DNA of 64,000 bases from Chrysomallon squamiferum (Eukaryota; Mollusca; Gastropoda; Neomphalida; Peltospiridae). The stretch is from the NCBI GenBank assembly GCA_012295275.1, contig CM022671.1, positions 25,772,322 through 25,836,321 on the forward strand. The letters run 5' to 3'. Positions 35,212 to 46,225 of this stretch are shown here, piece after piece. How positions within the stretch are numbered: the first letter of the stretch is position 1; every line of letters starts with the position of its first letter. The notes below the pieces were generated by a model. The model did not search any database. It was not told the DNA's origin and saw nothing but the letters and a program-made list of their open reading frames with translations. Both the position numbers and the translations under genes were made by a program.

Positions 35212-35533
35212 TATATGTCATATTATATTAATCAGAAAATATTTTTGAAGTTATTGTATTGCTTAATTATATCGTATAATAAGACTGTTTTGTTTTTCTC
35301 AAAATAGTTTCTAGATATTTATAATACGATTAACGTAAGATATTTTTAATGTATATTTCTCTGATAATTGTTATAATAAATAAAATAAAACCAAAACCAA
35401 AACAAAAAGAAGGAAGTGTTGTTGTTATTGTTGTTTGTTGGAGTTTATGTGTGGGTTTTTCCACGGAAGAGTCACTAACACATTTTCCAATAAAATTTAA
35501 AACTCACCCCCTTTTCGGTTTCTAAATATAGAT
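33903..35533. repeat. 3' flank of copy 1: duplicated non-coding blocks
   Basis: Contains three blocks that recur through the array: (a) AGAGGTGGCACTTGGGAG ... AAAGTGGTCACTTTATT directly after the gene; (b) GTGCTGTTATTCACTTTTAA ... TCTGTAACCTCGTACATACA (about 34375-34425; again at about 36947, 40530, 43620, 44415 and 47400); (c) AAGTAACTAATCGAAG ... ACATATGTATATTTGC (about 34710-34812; again near 37540, 40850, 43965 and 45035). Also (CA)n at 35176-35210 followed by ATTATATGTCATATTATATT, which recurs at about 41350 and 45355. No separate gene was seen; short frames ending HMYIC are read-through of block c. Confidence 0.75.
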
Positions 35534-35613
35534 GGGGTTTCACCAACACAAAAATAAACACAACTGGAATAGTAATATTGCTGTCGTGATATTAAAATTA
35601 AAAGCTATAAAAG
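35534..35613 (+). promoter_or_regulatory. promoter of array copy 2: kB-like and TATA elements
   Basis: GGGGTTTCAC at 35534-35543 is one base off the NF-kB consensus. The bZIP-like element is degraded (TGTCGTGAT). TATAAAAG at 35606-35613 is a canonical TATA box, 77 bp upstream of the ATG, implying a 5' UTR of about 45 bases. Confidence 0.5.
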
Positions 35614-35682
35614 TCATTTATTCCTGTATTAAACGTTGAACCAAGTCGAAGTTGACGAAACGTCTTCGCTCAGACAAACATA

Positions 35683-36231
35683 ATGCCTCTGGTGACTACG
35701 AACACTGATAAAGTCTACCTACGAAGGTCTGGAATGGATTCAAATTACGCCAAAATAGACTACATTCAGATGAAGCTGAGAGCTGAACCTTTAGAGATGG
35801 GCGATAAAAGATTTATATTCATAAGAATGACAGCACGCTTTTTCAAAAACAAAGACGAGATAATACCATTAGTTTCGCTGAGATCGAAAAAAAATGGTGA
35901 AACATTTGCGATCGTTCCTAAAATAGAACCAAACAGCGACGTTCTTGAAGTCGAGCTTCAACGTATAAAAGAATCTGACGATCAAAACGATCCAAAGCTT
36001 TGGTTTGTTTTAAAACTCAACGATGCATCTGAAAGGCTCGAATCGTTTTCAGTGCCGGGATATTACTTAAGTATTGACGAACAAGGAGTTGATCTCAGAA
36101 GATTAGAAGAATTGCCTGCTGGAGACAATTACTGCATTGAAATGTGGCCAGTGGAGAAATCTAGATCAAACGTATTTAACCGAATGAAATCTGCAGTTTC
36201 TAATGCACTGAGATCGCTGTCGAAACTATGA
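35683..36231 (+). CDS. IL-1/IL-18-like beta-trefoil protein, array copy 2
   Basis: Type II copy, 182 residues, single open exon. The first ATG after the TATA box has A at -3. No signal peptide or membrane segment. The pattern follows vertebrate IL-1 ligands strand by strand: KVYLRRSG (10-17; IL-1Ra KTFYLRNN), KRFIFIRMT (42-50; IL-18 RTIFIISM), IIPLVSLRSKK (60-70; IL-1beta IPVALGLKEK), DVLEVELQRI (86-95; IL-1Ra TRLQLEAV), LWFVLKLND (106-114), LESFSVPGYYLSI (119-131), GVDLRRL (135-141), CIEMWPVE (151-158). Residues 119-131 fit the IL-1 family signature F-x-S-x3-P-x2-[FY]-L-S-T except Leu for Phe and Ile for Thr. Family assignment is inference; FGF or another beta-trefoil is the alternative. An 8-base deletion near the end, shared with copy 5, changes the C-terminus to SLSKL. 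Confidence 0.8.
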   Translation: MPLVTTNTDKVYLRRSGMDSNYAKIDYIQMKLRAEPLEMGDKRFIFIRMTARFFKNKDEIIPLVSLRSKKNGETFAIVPKIEPNSDVLEVELQRIKESDDQNDPKLWFVLKLNDASERLESFSVPGYYLSIDEQGVDLRRLEELPAGDNYCIEMWPVEKSRSNVFNRMKSAVSNALRSLSKL

Positions 36232-38209
36232 ATAATAACCACAATAACGCTTCATGCAATGTCAAGAATCCGGAGAAAGATCCCATTAACAGAGGTGGCA
36301 CTTGGGAGAAAACCGACATTACATTATACAAAATGGCTACAACTCAAAAACTTTTGCCATATGATATGTCATAAATTTTCCTCGAAATTGTTTCTAGATA
36401 ATTATAATACGATTACAGTTAATTATTTTTAATGTATATTTCTCTGATAATTGTTATAATAAATAAAATAAAACGAAAATGAAAGAGTTGTTGTTGTTGT
36501 TGTTTTAAGAGTCACAAACACGTGACTAGAGTAAAAATATATCGAGTCACTCACATAAAGTGCTACACTCTGAACTCTACATACATGTATTTCCTTGTAC
36601 CGGCAAACCACGTAATCAAAATATTTAATTTGTAATACACTTTAAAATAAAAATATATAAAAAATTCAGAAATATAAATACAAATATTGTACAAATATTG
36701 GCACACACACTTGCATATATATAGTGTGTATGAATATATAGAGATTCATAATAAACTTAAACTTTTTTATTTATTTATTTTTAATTTTTTCTCTTTTTTC
36801 AATTCTATTAATTTTATTTATTTATCATTAATTTTTTCTTTGTTTATTGGTTCTGTTTAAAAATATTAATACTGCGGACTGGGTAAAGTGTGGACACTAT
36901 TTTTAATATATTTAACCTTATACTATTATTTAGTATTCAAAATAGCAGTTTATTCACTTTTAAGTCTGTAACCTCGCACATACAGAAGGATGGTCAGTGA
37001 TAAAACATAAAGCGGGTACATTATATAAAAGGGCTACAATTCAAAAACTTTTTGTGCATATACTCTCTAACTGTAGCTATACTTGACATAGAAAGCGATA
37101 TTTGATATTAATTTTCTCTTTCCCTATTTTTCTCTTTATCTATATTTCTCACAAACTACTCTTTATGTTATCAACTTATCTATCTTGCGAAGGTTCCGAT
37201 GCCTAATTCGACATTCGACCTCAGCAGAGTAGAGCTGGTTTCTTAAGACAAAAGCCAGTTATATGTTTTATCCTGCTGGTCTCAACAGTTCGTATATTAA
37301 ATAAATGACTGCTATGTTTCTCAACTTACCACTCTCTCGAAAATCATTGACATCATTGTCGCCCACAAAAACTATACATCAAAACAAAATAATTCTTACA
37401 TAACCATAACTAAGTTTATTTTTGAAAAAAAGAGTTAATTTTGGGGGGGTTATTTTTGTTGTTGTTGTTGTTTTAAATCTAAAGAACAAATTAAACAGTA
37501 AAGAAGTGACTTTGAATAACATTTTAAAAAGTAAATTACAAGTAACTAATCGAAGTAAATATAGTTCCGTGCCCGAAATTATAGAAATTTATCTAGTCAT
37601 CATATCTTGTCAGTTCGTACATATGTATATTTGCTAATTATTATAATAATTGTTATAATAAATAAAATAAAACGAAAACGAAAAAAAAAATAAATAAAGA
37701 GTATTGTTGTAGATTAAAAATATATCGAGTCACTCACATAAAGTGATACACTCTGAAATCTACTGGCATGTATTTCCTAAAACGGCAAACTATGTAATCA
37801 AAATATTTAATTTGAAATACATTTTAAAAAAATAATAGTAAATATTGGCCCACACTAATGCATATATATTGTCTGTATGTATGTTTATATATACAGATTC
37901 ATACTATATATAAACTTTTTAAAATGTATATATATATATTTTTTTAATTCTAATTTAATATTTGTTTGTTTGTTTGTTCGCTTATTGTTGTTTCTATTTT
38001 TAACCTTTGATAGACAACTTTCTGTGAATTGCTGGTTCTGTTTAAAAATAATAATATTGCGGACTGGGTAAAGGGTGGACACAATTTTAATATATTTAAC
38101 CTTAAACTATTGTTTTGTATTCAAAATAGCAGTTTATTTATCTATGAAAATACTTTAGATAATCCACTAAATGGAAATATATTACAAAGTATGCTAAACA
38201 ATATTTTCT

Positions 38210-38233
38210 TTTCTTTATTCTTATTTATTTAAT

Positions 38234-38300
<67 letters not shown>

Positions 38301-39329
38301 TTTTTATTTATTTATTATTATTCTTTTATTTTTTTTATTTATTAATTTATTTTTAGTCTAGTTTTTATTTATTTTTTTAGTTTAGTTCCGTTTAGTTCAA
38401 TTTATTTACTTTTCATTCAGTTTACTTTAGTTTACTTTATGAGTCTGTGTGTGTTGTTTGTTCTTTAGAAAGTCTGATTCGATAAAATAATTAATTCTTT
38501 CCCGTAGATGTAGGCCTACGACTCACGGGGAACAATTGCTGTCTCAGATTCAGTGAGAAAAACAGTTGGCAACATTTGTGCAAGACAAGAAGAAACTGAT
38601 ACTTTTGTTTTTTTATCTGTGTAAAATTCCGGTTACGTCAAATCCTCTGGCCCCAACCCCCACACACACACACACACCAAATAATCACCATTTGCAACAG
38701 TCTTTCCCTGGTTTGGGCTGGCAAGAGTTGTCTTACCAGGTGAATCAATGTAATCATATGGCAGCGGCAAAAAATCGAATAATCTGCGCTCGAGGGGAGA
38801 ATACAGTTCTGGTACCTCCACCCCCACTTGAGTCATTCGTGAGATGTATTACATTACGTGATTTGTGACGTATTATTCTCTTTAATTCTTTAATTCACTT
38901 CACCGGAGCCAAAAATAGAATTCAACGTGCTGTTTGTATTTTCCAAGGAAAGATACTTATAAATAGTGGTTTTTAATTTGAATTTGAATTTTAACTGTTT
39001 TATGATTTTACAATGATTTAAAAATAATAATGAAAATGAACACTACTTGTTTTCCTTGGTTTTTCAGTTTTACAGTCTGGCATTTACTTTAAACTGATGA
39101 ATTCGCATGAACGTTACCCTCGATACATCGCTTACATTAATTTCTACACGTGTCATTAGGATAAAACTGTACTTTGTATGATCTGTGCTCTATTGAAAAT
39201 TAATTTGTATTATGCAATTAGATCTATTTGCTGCGAATCACTGCGAAGTTTTCAGTCAAATATAATTTGAACTCCCCCTTTTTTTTTTCCTTTTTTCTTC
39301 GGGGGGGGGTAATTTTGTAAAAATAGATT
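38210..39329. repeat. 5' flank duplicon, copy A2
   Basis: Second copy of the 31980-33168 block, with small indels and a longer (ATT)n tract at 38242-38299. It marks the boundary of the second I-II gene pair in the array. Confidence 0.8.
38737..38836 (-). CDS. unidentified possible first exon, duplicated (copy 2)
   Basis: Same 33-codon frame and GTAAGA donor as at 32542-32641, without a coding change visible to me. Since the flanking duplicon is young, conservation here is weak evidence for function. Confidence 0.25.
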
Positions 39330-39391
39330 GGGGTATTCCAGAAAAATCGAAAAGCGCAATGATTTTGAATACAACAGACGTGATATTTAAG
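39330..39391 (+). promoter_or_regulatory. promoter of array copy 3: kB-like, GACGTG and TATA-like elements
   Basis: GGGGTATTCC at 39330-39339 (NF-kB consensus), AGACGTG at 39376-39382, TATTTAAG at 39384-39391. Spacing matches copy 1 to within a few bases. Confidence 0.5.
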
Positions 39392-39522
39392 CTTAAAATC
39401 AGTTATTCCGTTATTTGAAAATGTGTAAACTCTGTGGTGAAAATGTTGATCGGAGCTCGAACGTACTCGAAGCTGAAGAAACTTGTTCGGCTACACATTT
39501 GTCAAAACCGAGGTTAGAAATA

Positions 39523-40110
39523 ATGTCTCTGCGGGTTATAAACACAAGCAAAGTCTACTTAAGAAGGTTTGGCATGGACCCAATATTTGCCCAAATAGAC
39601 CACGGTCAGGTGAAAGCTGGGCCTTTACAGATGGACAATAAAAAATTTATATTCATAAGACTGACAGCAGAAGCTCCAACGAGAAGTCACGAGATAAAAT
39701 TATTAATTTCGCTGAGGATGAAAATAAGGGGTAAAACATTTGCGATCTTTCCTAAAATAGAACCAAACTGCGACGTCCTTAAAGTCGAACTTCAACGTAT
39801 AAAAAAATCTGACGATCAAAAAGATCCAAAGCTTTGGTTTGTTTTAAAACTCAACGATGCATCTGAAATGCTCGAATCGTTTTTAGTGCGGGGATATTAC
39901 TTAAGTATTGGCGAACAAGGAGTTGTTTTCAGAAGATTAGAAGAATTGCCTGCTGGAGCCAATTACTGTATTGAGATGTGGCCAGTGGAGAAATCTACAT
40001 CAAACGTATTTAACCGACTGCAATCTACAGTTCCTAATGCACTGAGTTGTCCGTGTGTATGCGGAAACAATGAAGCCGTGATTCAAGAATCCGGAGAAAG
40101 ATCCCATTAA
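39523..40110 (+). CDS. IL-1/IL-18-like beta-trefoil protein, array copy 3
   Basis: Type I copy, 195 residues from the family-conserved ATG (ATAATGTCTCTG, A at -3). An in-frame ATG at 39421 would add 34 residues (MCKLCGENVDRSSNVLEAEE...), but it lies only about 30 bp beyond the end of the TATA-like box and is absent from copy 1, so I prefer 39523. The family core is kept: INTSKVYLRRFG, KKFIFIRLT, DVLKVELQRI, LWFVLKLND. The signature region reads LESFLVRGYYLSI, with Arg replacing the Pro of copies 1 and 2. The C-terminus runs through CPCVCGNNE into an extra AVIQESGERSH because the stop used by copies 1 and 4 is lost. No signal peptide. This is the only intact type I gene in the window. Confidence 0.8.
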   Translation: MSLRVINTSKVYLRRFGMDPIFAQIDHGQVKAGPLQMDNKKFIFIRLTAEAPTRSHEIKLLISLRMKIRGKTFAIFPKIEPNCDVLKVELQRIKKSDDQKDPKLWFVLKLNDASEMLESFLVRGYYLSIGEQGVVFRRLEELPAGANYCIEMWPVEKSTSNVFNRLQSTVPNALSCPCVCGNNEAVIQESGERSH

Positions 40111-41121
40111 CAGAGGTGGCACTTGGGAGAAAACCGACATTAAATTATTCTCCAGTTCAGGTGTTCAGAAAAAGTGGTCTCTTTATTCGAATGAACAAAA
40201 GTTTTCAAAAAAAAAAAAAAAAAAACAGAACAAAAATGTCACAAAAAAAACATGGGCTGTTTTAATGAGATTTTTAAGTGTACAGTTTTATCATTCAAGA
40301 ACTGCTGCCTCAAGACTCATTTGAGTTATTCCTGCAATATTTTGCAATACGTCATTTGTGATCTACTATTCTCTTGAATTAAGGAATCAGTTACCATTTT
40401 TCAGAAATCAACGTGCTGTTTGTATTTTCCAAGGAAAGGTACTAATACATTTTTATTTTATTTTTTTTTTTTAAATTTTGATGTTTCATAACTATAAAGA
40501 AGAACAGCAGGAAGGACATTATTATGACAGTGTGCTGTTATTCACTTTTAAGTCTGTAACCTCGTACATACAGAAGGATGGTCAGTGATAAAACATAAAG
40601 CGGGTACATTATACAAAATGGCTACAACTCAAAAACTCTTGCCATTCGTTCTTTGTGCATGTACTCTAACTGTACTATACTTGACATAGAAAGCGATATT
40701 TGATATTAATTTTCTATTTTTATTTTTATCTACATTTCTCACAAATTAATTTGTATCTTTATGTTATCAACTTATCTATCTATGTTTTATCAAAATAACC
40801 AATTAAACAGTAAAGAAATGACTTTGAATAGCATTTAAAAACGTAAATTACAAGTAACTAATCGAAGTAAATACAGTTCCGTGCCTGAAAATATACAAAT
40901 TTATCAAGTCATCATATCTTGTCAATACGTACATATGTATATTTGCTAATTATTATAATAGCATCCAAGATTGATAGTTCTAAGTTTCTTTAATGAACAA
41001 GAATTATTTGCTCAGTTCTGCAGATATTGAAAAACTAATAATAAGCTATGTAATATATTTTTTTTTTGATTTGATAATTTATATACTGTACATATTCACA
41101 GGCTTAAAAATGAAAAATATG

Positions 41122-41159
<38 letters not shown>

Positions 41160-42005
41160 AAGAAAAAAAAAAACTTCCTCTGTATATATCTATAGATTTT
41201 TCTTCGTTTTTAATTTATATTTTAAGAATACTATCTATAGGCTTCTCTTTATTGTTTTTATAATTTGGATTGTAATTACTTAGTGTCATCTAATTACAGG
41301 TTATATTTTTTAGTTTTTACAGACCTATTAACACACACACACACACACATTATATGTCATATTATATTAATCAGAAAATATTTATGAATTTATTGTATTG
41401 CTTAATTACATCGTATAATAAGACTTTTTGTTTTGTCTCAGAATAGTTTCTAAATAATTATAATACGATTAACGTTAGATATTTTTAATGTATATTTCTC
41501 TGATAATTGTTATAATAAATAAAATAAAACCAAAACCAAAAAAAAAAAAAAAAAAAAAGTGTTGTTGTTGTTGTTGTTGTTGTTGTTTGTTGGGGTTTAT
41601 GTGTGAGTTTTTCCACGGAAGAGTCACGAACACGTGACTAGATTAAAAATATTTCGAGTCAATCACATAAAGTGATACACTCTGAAATCTGCATACATGT
41701 ATTTCTTTGTACCGGCAAACCATGTAATTAAAATATTTAATTTGTAATACAACTTTAAAATAAAAAAAATTAAAAGTCAGAAATATAAATACACATATTT
41801 TGTACAAATATTGGCACACACACGTGCATATATCTATGAATATATGGAGATTCATACTATATTTAAACTTTTTTCTTTATTTATTACTTTAGATAACCCA
41901 CTAAATGGAAATATATCTACAAAGTATGCTAAACAATATTTTTTTTTTTTTTTTATTCTTATTTATTCATTTATTTATTTATTTATTTATTATTATTATT
42001 ATTTA

Positions 42006-42059
<54 letters not shown>

Positions 42060-42360
42060 TTGTAAAGCACCAGTGAACGAAATGAGGATTTCCCTTTAAC
42101 TGTTTTATGATTTTGAAAAATAATAAAAAATAAAAAATACTTGTTTTCCTTGATGTTACGAGGTTAGGACATGTCACCCTCCGGCATTTATTTTAAACTG
42201 ACTTGTTCGCATGAACTTCTAGCCTCGACACATCGCTAACTTCGAGTGACCTTAATTTCTACACGTCTCGTTGCGATAAACTGTACTTTCTATGCTCTAT
42301 TTAAAACCAGTTTGTATGATGCTGTTAGATGTATTTCCTTTGAATCACTAAGACGTTTTG
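40111..42360. other. spacer between copies 3 and 4: duplicated non-coding blocks
   Basis: Carries blocks a, b and c, a poly-A tract (about 41118-41170), the (CA)n-ATTATATGTCATATT block (about 41332-41370), the (GTT)n and TTTTTCCACGGAAGAGTCAC block (about 41560-41630) and (ATT)n at 41997-42060. No gene was recognised. Confidence 0.6.
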
Positions 42361-42445
42361 GGGGTTTCCCAAACAAACAAAATCGGGGAAGTCAACTGGG
42401 ATAGGAATATTTCTGACGTGGTAATAAAATTGAAAGCTATAAAGG
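42361..42445 (+). promoter_or_regulatory. promoter of array copy 4: kB, TGACGTG and TATA elements
   Basis: GGGGTTTCCC at 42361-42370 is a perfect NF-kB consensus. TGACGTG lies at 42414-42420 and TATAAAGG at 42438-42445. This is the cleanest version of the shared promoter, 126 bp from TATA to the preferred ATG. Confidence 0.6.
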
Positions 42446-42570
42446 GTAGAGAAAATAAACTTGAAGTCATTTCTTCCTGTGTTAAACAGGCCTAAGCTCT
42501 GCGTTTGAACAAAGTCGAAGTTGATGAAATTTATTCGGTTAGACATTTCTCGACACGGATGATAAACATA

Positions 42571-43131
42571 ATGCCTCTGGTGATTACGAACACTGACAAA
42601 GTCTACTTACGAAGGTCTGGAATGGATTCAAATTATGCCAAAACAGACCACATTCAGATGAAGCTGAGAGCTGAACCTTTAGAGATGGACAATAAAACAT
42701 TTATATTCATAAGGATGACCGCACGCTTTTCAGAAAACAAAGACGAGATAATACCATTAGTTTCGCTGAGATCGAAAAAAAGTGGTGAAACATTTGCGAT
42801 CGTTCCTAAAATAGAACCAAACAGCGACGTTCTTGAAGTCGAGCTTCAACGTATAAAAGAATCTGACGATCAAAAAGATCCAAAGCTTTGGTTTGTTTTA
42901 AAACTCAACGATGCATCTGAAATGCTCGAATCATTTTCAGTGCGGGGATATTACTTAAGTATTGACGAAGAAGGAGTTGTTTTCAGAAGATTAGAAGAAT
43001 TGCCTGCTGCAGACAATTACTGTATTGAGATGTGGCCAGTGGAGAAATCAAGATCACACGTATTTAACCGAATGCAATCTGCAGTTTCTAATGCACTGAG
43101 ATCTTCGTGTGTATGTGGAAACAATGAATAA
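42571..43131 (+). CDS. IL-1/IL-18-like beta-trefoil protein, array copy 4
   Basis: Type II copy, 186 residues from the conserved ATG at 42571 (A at -3); an in-frame ATG 12 bases upstream (42559) has a weak context. The frame stays open further upstream, with codons reading VEVDEIYSVRHFSTR, but without an ATG before a TAA. The core matches copy 2: DKVYLRRSG, KTFIFIRMT, DVLEVELQRI, LWFVLKLND, then LESFSVRGYYLSI and GVVFRRL like copies 3 and 5. It ends in SSCVCGNNE like copy 1. Leaderless, apparently cytosolic until released, as for IL-1 ligands if the assignment holds. Confidence 0.85.
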   Translation: MPLVITNTDKVYLRRSGMDSNYAKTDHIQMKLRAEPLEMDNKTFIFIRMTARFSENKDEIIPLVSLRSKKSGETFAIVPKIEPNSDVLEVELQRIKESDDQKDPKLWFVLKLNDASEMLESFSVRGYYLSIDEEGVVFRRLEELPAADNYCIEMWPVEKSRSHVFNRMQSAVSNALRSSCVCGNNE

Positions 43132-45792
43132 TAACCACAGTAACATTTCAAGCAGTGATTCAAGAATCCGGAGAAAGATCCCATTAACAGAGGTGGCACT
43201 TGGGAGAGAACCGACATTACATTATTCTCCAGTCCAGGTGTTCAGAAAAAGTGGTCACTTTATTGAAAAAAGGTTTAAAAAAAGAAAAATGAAGAGAAAA
43301 AGTGAGAAAAAAAAAATATGGGCTGTTTTAATGAAATTTTTAAGTGTACAGTTTTATCACTTTATGTGTTTAAAATTCAAGAACTGATGCCTCAACCCGC
43401 ACTTGAGTTATTCCTGAAATGTTTTATAATACATGATTTGTGATGTTGTATTCTCATGAATTAAGGAATCAGTTACCACTTTTCAGGAATCAAAATTAGA
43501 ATCCAATGTGCTGTTTGTATTTTCCAAGGGAATGTACTTATACTTTTTTTTTTTTTTTTAAATTTAAATTTAAATTTTGATGTTTAATAACTATAAAGAA
43601 GAACAGCAGGAAGGACATTATTCTGACAGTGTGCTGTTATTCACTTTTAAGTCTGTAACCTCGTACATACAGAAGGATGGTCAATGATAAAACATAAAGA
43701 CGGTACATTATACAAAATGGCTACAACTCAGAAAATCTTGCCATTCGTTCTTTCTGCATATACTCTAACTGTAGCTATCCTTGACATAGAAAGTGATATT
43801 TGATATTAATTTTCTGTCTATTTTTATTTTTTATCTTTATCCACATTTCTCACAAACTACTCTCTATGTTATCAACTTACCTATCTTTTGTCCTGCTGTT
43901 CTCAAAATATCCAATTAATCAGTAAAGAAGTGACTTTGAATAACATTTTAGAAAGTAAATTACAAGTAACTAATTGAAGTAAATATAGTTCCGTGCCTGA
44001 AAATATACAAATTTATCTAGTCATCATATCTTGTCAATACGTACATATGTATATTTGCTAATTATTATAATAGCATCGATTATTTTTCCAAGGTTGATAA
44101 CTCTACATACTCAGTTTCTTTAGAGAACAAAAGTTCCTCAGTTCTGCAGATATTGAAAAACTAATAATACTCTATGAAATATACATTTTTAAAATTTTAT
44201 AATTTATATACTGTACATATTCACATGGCTTAGAATTAAGGAATCATTTACCACTTTTCAGGAATCAACAATAAAATTTGACGTGCTGTTTGTATTTTCC
44301 AAGAAAAGGTACTTATACATTTGATTTTTTTTTTTTTTTTTTCTTTAAATTTTAATTTTAATTTTGATGTTTCATAACTATAAAGAAGAACAGCAGGAAG
44401 GAAATTATTATGACAGTGTGCTGTTATTCATTTTTACGTCTGTAATCTCGCACATACAGAAGGATGGTCATTGATAAAACATAAAGAGGGTACATTATAC
44501 AAAATAGCTACAATTTCAAAAACTCCTTTTGCATATACTCTCTAACTGTAGCTATACTTGACATAGAAAGCGATATTTGATATTAATTTTCTGTCTTTCT
44601 CTAGTTTTCTCTCTATCTATATTTTTCACAAACTGCTCTTTATGTTATCAACTTATCTATCTTGCGAAGGTTCAAATGCCTAATTCGACATTAGACCCAA
44701 GCAGAATAAAGCTGGTTTCTTAAGACAAAAGCCAGTTATATGTTTTATCCTGCTGTTCTCAACAGTTCGTATATGAAATAAATGACTGCTATATTTCTCA
44801 ACTTACCACTCTCGAAAACCATTGACATCATTGTCGCCCACAAAAACTATACATCAAAACAAAATAACTCTTAGATAACCACAATTAAGTTTGTTTTGGA
44901 AAAGTGTTTTTTAAATATTTTGGTTTTTTTTTTTTTTTTTTTTTTGGTTTTTGTTGTTGTTTTTGTTGTTTTAAATCTAAAGAACCAATTAAACAGTAAA
45001 GAAGTGACTTTGAATAACATTTTAAAAAGTAAATTACAAGTAACTAATCGAAGAAAATATAGTTCCGTGCCTGAAAATATACAAATTTACCAAGTCATCA
45101 TATCTTGTCAGTACGTACATATGTATATTTGCTAATTATTATAATAGTAAAAAAAAAAACACCCAAAAAAACCCAAAACCCTCTATATATCTCTATAGAT
45201 TTTTCTTCTTTTTTAATTTATGTTGTAAGAATATTAACTATAGGCCTCTCTTTATTGTTTTAAATAATTTTGTTTGTAATTACTTAGTGTCATCTGATTA
45301 CAGGTTATATTTCTTTACTTTTTACAAACGTGTTAACACACACACACACACACATTTTATGTCATATTATATTAATCAGATAATATTTATGATGTTATTG
45401 TATTGCTTAATTGTATCGTATAATAAGACTGTTTTGTTTTCCTCTAAATAGTTTCTAGATAATTCTAATACGATTACTGTTAGATATTAGATGCCGGTAC
45501 AAGGAAATACATGTATGTAGATTTATATGAGTGACACGATATATTTTTAATCTAGTCACGTTGTTGTGTCTCTTCCGTGGAAAAACCCACACATTATCCA
45601 ACAAACAAGAACAACAACAGCAGCAGCAACAACAACACTTTCATCGTACGACAGACAACGGGAAACCATTTTTAAGTAATGTGGGGTGAAATAAAATAAA
45701 ATGATCAGCTTAGGTGAGTGTGAAATGCAAAAACAACAAACTTATAAATAATAAATAACACTGATATTCTAGTACATGTTTTAATAATACTT

Positions 45793-45830
<38 letters not shown>

Positions 45831-46141
45831 CGTTTTCGTTTTATTTTGTTTATTATAACAACTATCACAGAAATATATATTAATAATATCTAACTGTGAT
45901 CGTATTATAAAAGTAATGAAAATAAAAAATACTTGTTTTCCTTGATGTTTCGAGATTAGGAGATGTCAACCTCCGGCATTTATTTTAAACTGACTTGTTC
46001 GCATGAACTTCTAGCCTCGACACATCGCTAACTACGAGTGTCGTTGCGATAAAACTGTACTTTGTTTGATTTGTGCTCTGTTTAAAATTAACTTGTATGA
46101 ATCTGTTACATGTATTTCCTATGAATCACTGATACGTTTTA
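43132..46141. other. spacer between copies 4 and 5: duplicated and partly inverted non-coding blocks
   Basis: Block b occurs twice (about 43620 and 44415) and block c twice (about 43965 and 45035), so a sub-unit of roughly 0.8-1.1 kb has itself duplicated here. Then come the (CA)n-TTTTATGTCATATT block (about 45337-45370), the inverted segment 45466-45910 and a flank matching that of copy 4 (ACTTGTTTTCCTTGATGTT onward, about 45930-46200). No gene was recognised. Confidence 0.65.
45466..45910. repeat. inverted segment bounded by inverted repeats
   Basis: Relative to the forward flank at about 41455-41720, the part from TGCCGGTACAAGGAAATACA (45491) to TTATTATAACAACTATCACA (45850-45870) is reverse-complemented, including the TCTTCCGTGGAAAAACCCAC block and the AAC repeats. 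Its ends are an inverted pair: ATACGATTACTGTTAGATATT (about 45470-45490) and AATATCTAACTGTGATCGTAT (about 45884-45905). A poly-T tract sits inside at 45788-45824. Confidence 0.8.
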
Positions 46142-46225
46142 GGGTTTTCCCAAAGATAAAAATCGGGGAATCACAACTGGGATAGGAGTATTCCTGACGT
46201 GGTAATAAAACTGAAACCTATAAAT
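46142..46225 (+). promoter_or_regulatory. promoter of array copy 5: kB-like, TGACGTG and TATA elements
   Basis: GGGTTTTCCC at 46142-46151 (one base off GGGRNNYYCC), TGACGTG at 46195-46201, TATAAAT at 46219-46225. The spacing is identical to copy 4. Confidence 0.5.

Larger units (their letters stand above)
36232..39329. other. spacer between copies 2 and 3: duplicated non-coding blocks
   Basis: After the shared 3' block the spacer repeats pieces of the 35-36 kb and 41 kb flanks (GATAATTGTTATAATAAATA, ACATGTATTTCCTTGTACCG, TGCGAAGGTTC, block c at about 37505-37640), then (ATT)n at 38242-38299 and duplicon A2. I see no gene in it beyond the short minus-strand frame at 38737-38836. Confidence 0.6.

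Noticed and set aside
43109-43387. Second open frame (METMNNNH...RRKIPLTEVALG) overlapping the 3' end of copies 1, 4 and 5
   Set aside because: It lies in the shared 3' UTR block. Young duplication explains its presence in several copies, and the frames end in different, partly homopolymeric tails.
34541-45135. Repeated short plus-strand frames ending SCQYVHMYIC (near 34.8, 37.6 and 45.1 kb)
   Set aside because: They are read-through of a duplicated non-coding block, with different starts, frames broken in other copies and no protein similarity.
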